From positions 124,001 through 188,000 of the forward strand of contig NZ_AQVE01000006.1 in NCBI RefSeq assembly GCF_000371925.1: 64,000 nucleotides of DNA, in the 5' to 3' direction. Within the stretch, counting starts at the first letter, position 1, and every line of letters begins with the position of its first letter. Positions 62,622 to 64,000 of the stretch are shown one piece after another. A program made the position numbers and the translations under genes. A model generated the notes under the pieces. It saw only the letters and a list, made by a program, of their open reading frames with translations. It was not told the DNA's origin and did not search any database. This DNA comes from Thiolinea disciformis DSM 14473 (GTDB lineage Bacteria; Pseudomonadota; Gammaproteobacteria; Thiotrichales; Thiotrichaceae).

Positions 62622-62635
62622 GCTAAAATGAAGGT

Positions 62636-63187
62636 ATGAACACACTACCTATCATCCATCGCGCTAAGATTGTTGCTAGCAGCCGCCTATTTCAGGTGGA
62701 AGAAGTTTATTTGGAGTTCAGTAATGGCGAGCAGCGCGTTTATGAGCGGCTCGTCAGCCGAGGACATGGTGCGGTGTTAGTCGTGCCGATGTTAGATGCT
62801 GACACTGTATTACTGATTCGCGAGTATTGCGCAGGGACAGGACGCTATGAGCTAGCCTTGCCTAAAGGTAAGGTAGAACAGGGCGAGGATATGATTGCTG
62901 CGGCCAATCGCGAAATTATGGAAGAGGTTGGTTATGGGGCACACGATATTCGCCTATTGAAAAGTGTTAGTTTATCGCCCGGTTATATGAGTCATCACAC
63001 TAATTTGCTGGTAGCGCGTGATTTATATCCGGCGCGCAGTGAAGGTGATGAGCCAGAGCCAATCGAGGTAGTACCGTGGAAGTTAAGTGCTTTGGATCAA
63101 CTGCTGGCGAGTGAAGAATGCACCGAAGGTCGTAGTTTGCTTGCATTGTTTATGGTGCGCGATCAAAACAGGGCATTTGATTCTTAA
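62636..63187 (+). CDS. nudE: ADP compounds hydrolase NudE
   Basis: A 183-residue Nudix hydrolase acting on ADP-ribose, Ap3A and NADH. The Nudix box is intact: GKVEQGEDMIAAANREIMEEVGY with the R-E-x2-E-E-x-G core, unlike the degenerate box of the regulator at 52569. Downstream SPGYMSHHTNLLVARDLYP is the NudE-type signature. It lies 14 bp after the propeller gene and 13 bp before the next gene, so the three may form one transcript. Confidence 0.92.
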   Translation: MNTLPIIHRAKIVASSRLFQVEEVYLEFSNGEQRVYERLVSRGHGAVLVVPMLDADTVLLIREYCAGTGRYELALPKGKVEQGEDMIAAANREIMEEVGYGAHDIRLLKSVSLSPGYMSHHTNLLVARDLYPARSEGDEPEPIEVVPWKLSALDQLLASEECTEGRSLLALFMVRDQNRAFDS

Positions 63188-63200
63188 TAGTAGGTATATT

Positions 63201-64000
63201 ATGAAGTTAGCTGTATTACTAGGCGTTTCTCTGCTTTTAAGCAGCGGCGTCTATGCAGAAGCTAAACCTAAGCAAGCGCCCAAGCCTTTTTCCCAATACA
63301 CCATACAACCTACTTTAACTACTGTAGATGCGGCTAAAGCATTGAAGTGGGAGCTAGGTACTATTTTTGCTGGTATTAATTATCTAGGCTTCAAGACATG
63401 GGATTGGGGTAGCAATCATTCTTTTAAGGTGGTTAATGAGGGTTGGTTTGGTACGGATACAGGGAGTGCAGGCGCTGATAAATTAGGGCATCTGTATAGC
63501 TCTTATGTAATTAATGAAGTGCTGACTAAACGCTTGATCGAGAAAACAGGCAATATTCATGACTCCGCTAAACAAAGCGCCTTGTTTTCAGCAGGCTTAA
63601 TGTTTTGGGTTGAGTTGTTTGATGGTTATTCGCTTGATCATGGATTTTCAAAAGAAGATTTATTTATGAATAGCACAGGCATCGGTATTTCTTATCTGAA
63701 AAATACGGTGCAGGGCTTGGATGATAAGCTTGATCTACGTGTAGAGTATCATCCTACTAAGACACATAGTGATCATCCGATTATTGACTACTCAGGGTAT
63801 ACCTATTCAAGCGTCTTGAAATTGGGTGGATTTGAAAGACTCAAAACAACACCCTTGAAATATGTAGAGTTGAACCTAAGCTACCATACGGAAGGCTTCA
63901 AGAAAGATGAAGAGAAAGTGTATCCTGAGAAGAAAACAGAATTACAAGTCGGAATCGGTTTGGATTTAAGCAATGTGCTCTTTAAGCCTGCTAAAAAATA
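63201..64000 (+). CDS. DUF2279-like exported protein, 3' end cut by window
   Basis: Frame open from ATG 63201 to the window end (266 codons). The N-terminus is a signal peptide (LAVLLGVSLLLSSGVYAEA). The block NHSFKVVNEGWFGTDTGSAGADKLGHLYSSYVIN has the F-x(n)-E-x-WF ... GADKxGH pattern of DUF2279/YfiM-type proteins. The remainder looks like alternating beta strands (LDLRVEYHP, VELNLSYHTEGF), perhaps an outer-membrane barrel. It follows nudE by 13 bp. Function unknown. Confidence 0.72.
   Translation, partial: MKLAVLLGVSLLLSSGVYAEAKPKQAPKPFSQYTIQPTLTTVDAAKALKWELGTIFAGINYLGFKTWDWGSNHSFKVVNEGWFGTDTGSAGADKLGHLYSSYVINEVLTKRLIEKTGNIHDSAKQSALFSAGLMFWVELFDGYSLDHGFSKEDLFMNSTGIGISYLKNTVQGLDDKLDLRVEYHPTKTHSDHPIIDYSGYTYSSVLKLGGFERLKTTPLKYVELNLSYHTEGFKKDEEKVYPEKKTELQVGIGLDLSNVLFKPAKK

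Noticed and set aside
63201-64000. A phospholipase or outer-membrane transporter call for the truncated last gene
   Set aside because: Only the DUF2279-like block and beta-strand pattern are visible; the end of the gene lies outside the window, so no enzymatic call is justified.

Overview
The window reads as a chromosomal segment of a gammaproteobacterium, most likely a chemolithotrophic sulfur oxidizer of the Thiothrix/Thiolinea type (order Thiotrichales). This is inferred from gene content and not measured. The evidence is a SoeABC-type cytoplasmic sulfite dehydrogenase, an oxygen-tolerant uptake hydrogenase with H2-sensing regulators, and gammaproteobacterial housekeeping blocks: nnr-tsaE-amidase divergent from queG, hisA-hisF, pyrC, fimV, ycaO, and yrfG/nudE. 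Composition is moderate and coding density is high. No insertion sequence, prophage or CRISPR array was seen.

Layout. 1-9.4 kb: a truncated gene, ubiD, a FemAB-like acetyltransferase, the nnr-tsaE-amidase operon divergent from queG, two lipoproteins and a VanZ-like protein. 9.4-14 kb: a patatin esterase, then a four-gene minus-strand cluster. That cluster encodes an exported copper-amine-oxidase-like protein split over two genes (with the quinone-cofactor tyrosine lost), a small FixH/YtkA-like lipoprotein and a MauG/CcpA-type di-haem peroxidase. 14.2-18.9 kb: soeABC. 19-24.6 kb: a degenerate Hpt protein with a NarL-type regulator, fimV, pyrC, an SGNH hydrolase and a GNAT. 25-29.6 kb: a PQQ-type sugar dehydrogenase, hisA, hisF, and a soluble Clp-type AAA+ ATPase fused to an FtsH-type (M41) zinc peptidase. 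29.6-31.4 kb: a sigma54-type promoter with an upstream inverted repeat, about 490 nt of structured leader holding two tandem tRNA-like RNAs, and a slipin gene.

31.5-50.6 kb is a complete hydrogenase island. The minus-strand hupS-hupL-(mini HupE-like)-hupC operon has a perfect -24/-12 promoter. The divergent plus-strand operon is hupDFGHIJK-hypAB-hupR-hupT-hupUV-hypFCDE, mostly with overlapping start/stop codons. HupUV should sense H2 and signal through HupT to HupR, which would activate the sigma54 promoter of hupSL. The Hyp and Hup accessory proteins build and insert the NiFe(CN)2CO centre. This HupT lacks the usual PAS region.

50.6-64 kb: secreted proteins of unknown role; an NrtR-type regulator facing an SPFH protein plus NAD-kinase-like protein operon, with repeated palindromic operators between them; an intergenic region with RNA-like folding; an RskA-like membrane protein; ycaO; yrfG; an M23 peptidase with a small Cys-rich lipoprotein; a beta-propeller lipoprotein; nudE; and a DUF2279-like gene cut by the window end.

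The strongest candidates for undescribed biology are the sigma54/tRNA-like/slipin locus, the split TPQ-less amine-oxidase plus di-haem cluster, the Clp-M41 fusion protease, and the NrtR-SPFH-NADK-like module.
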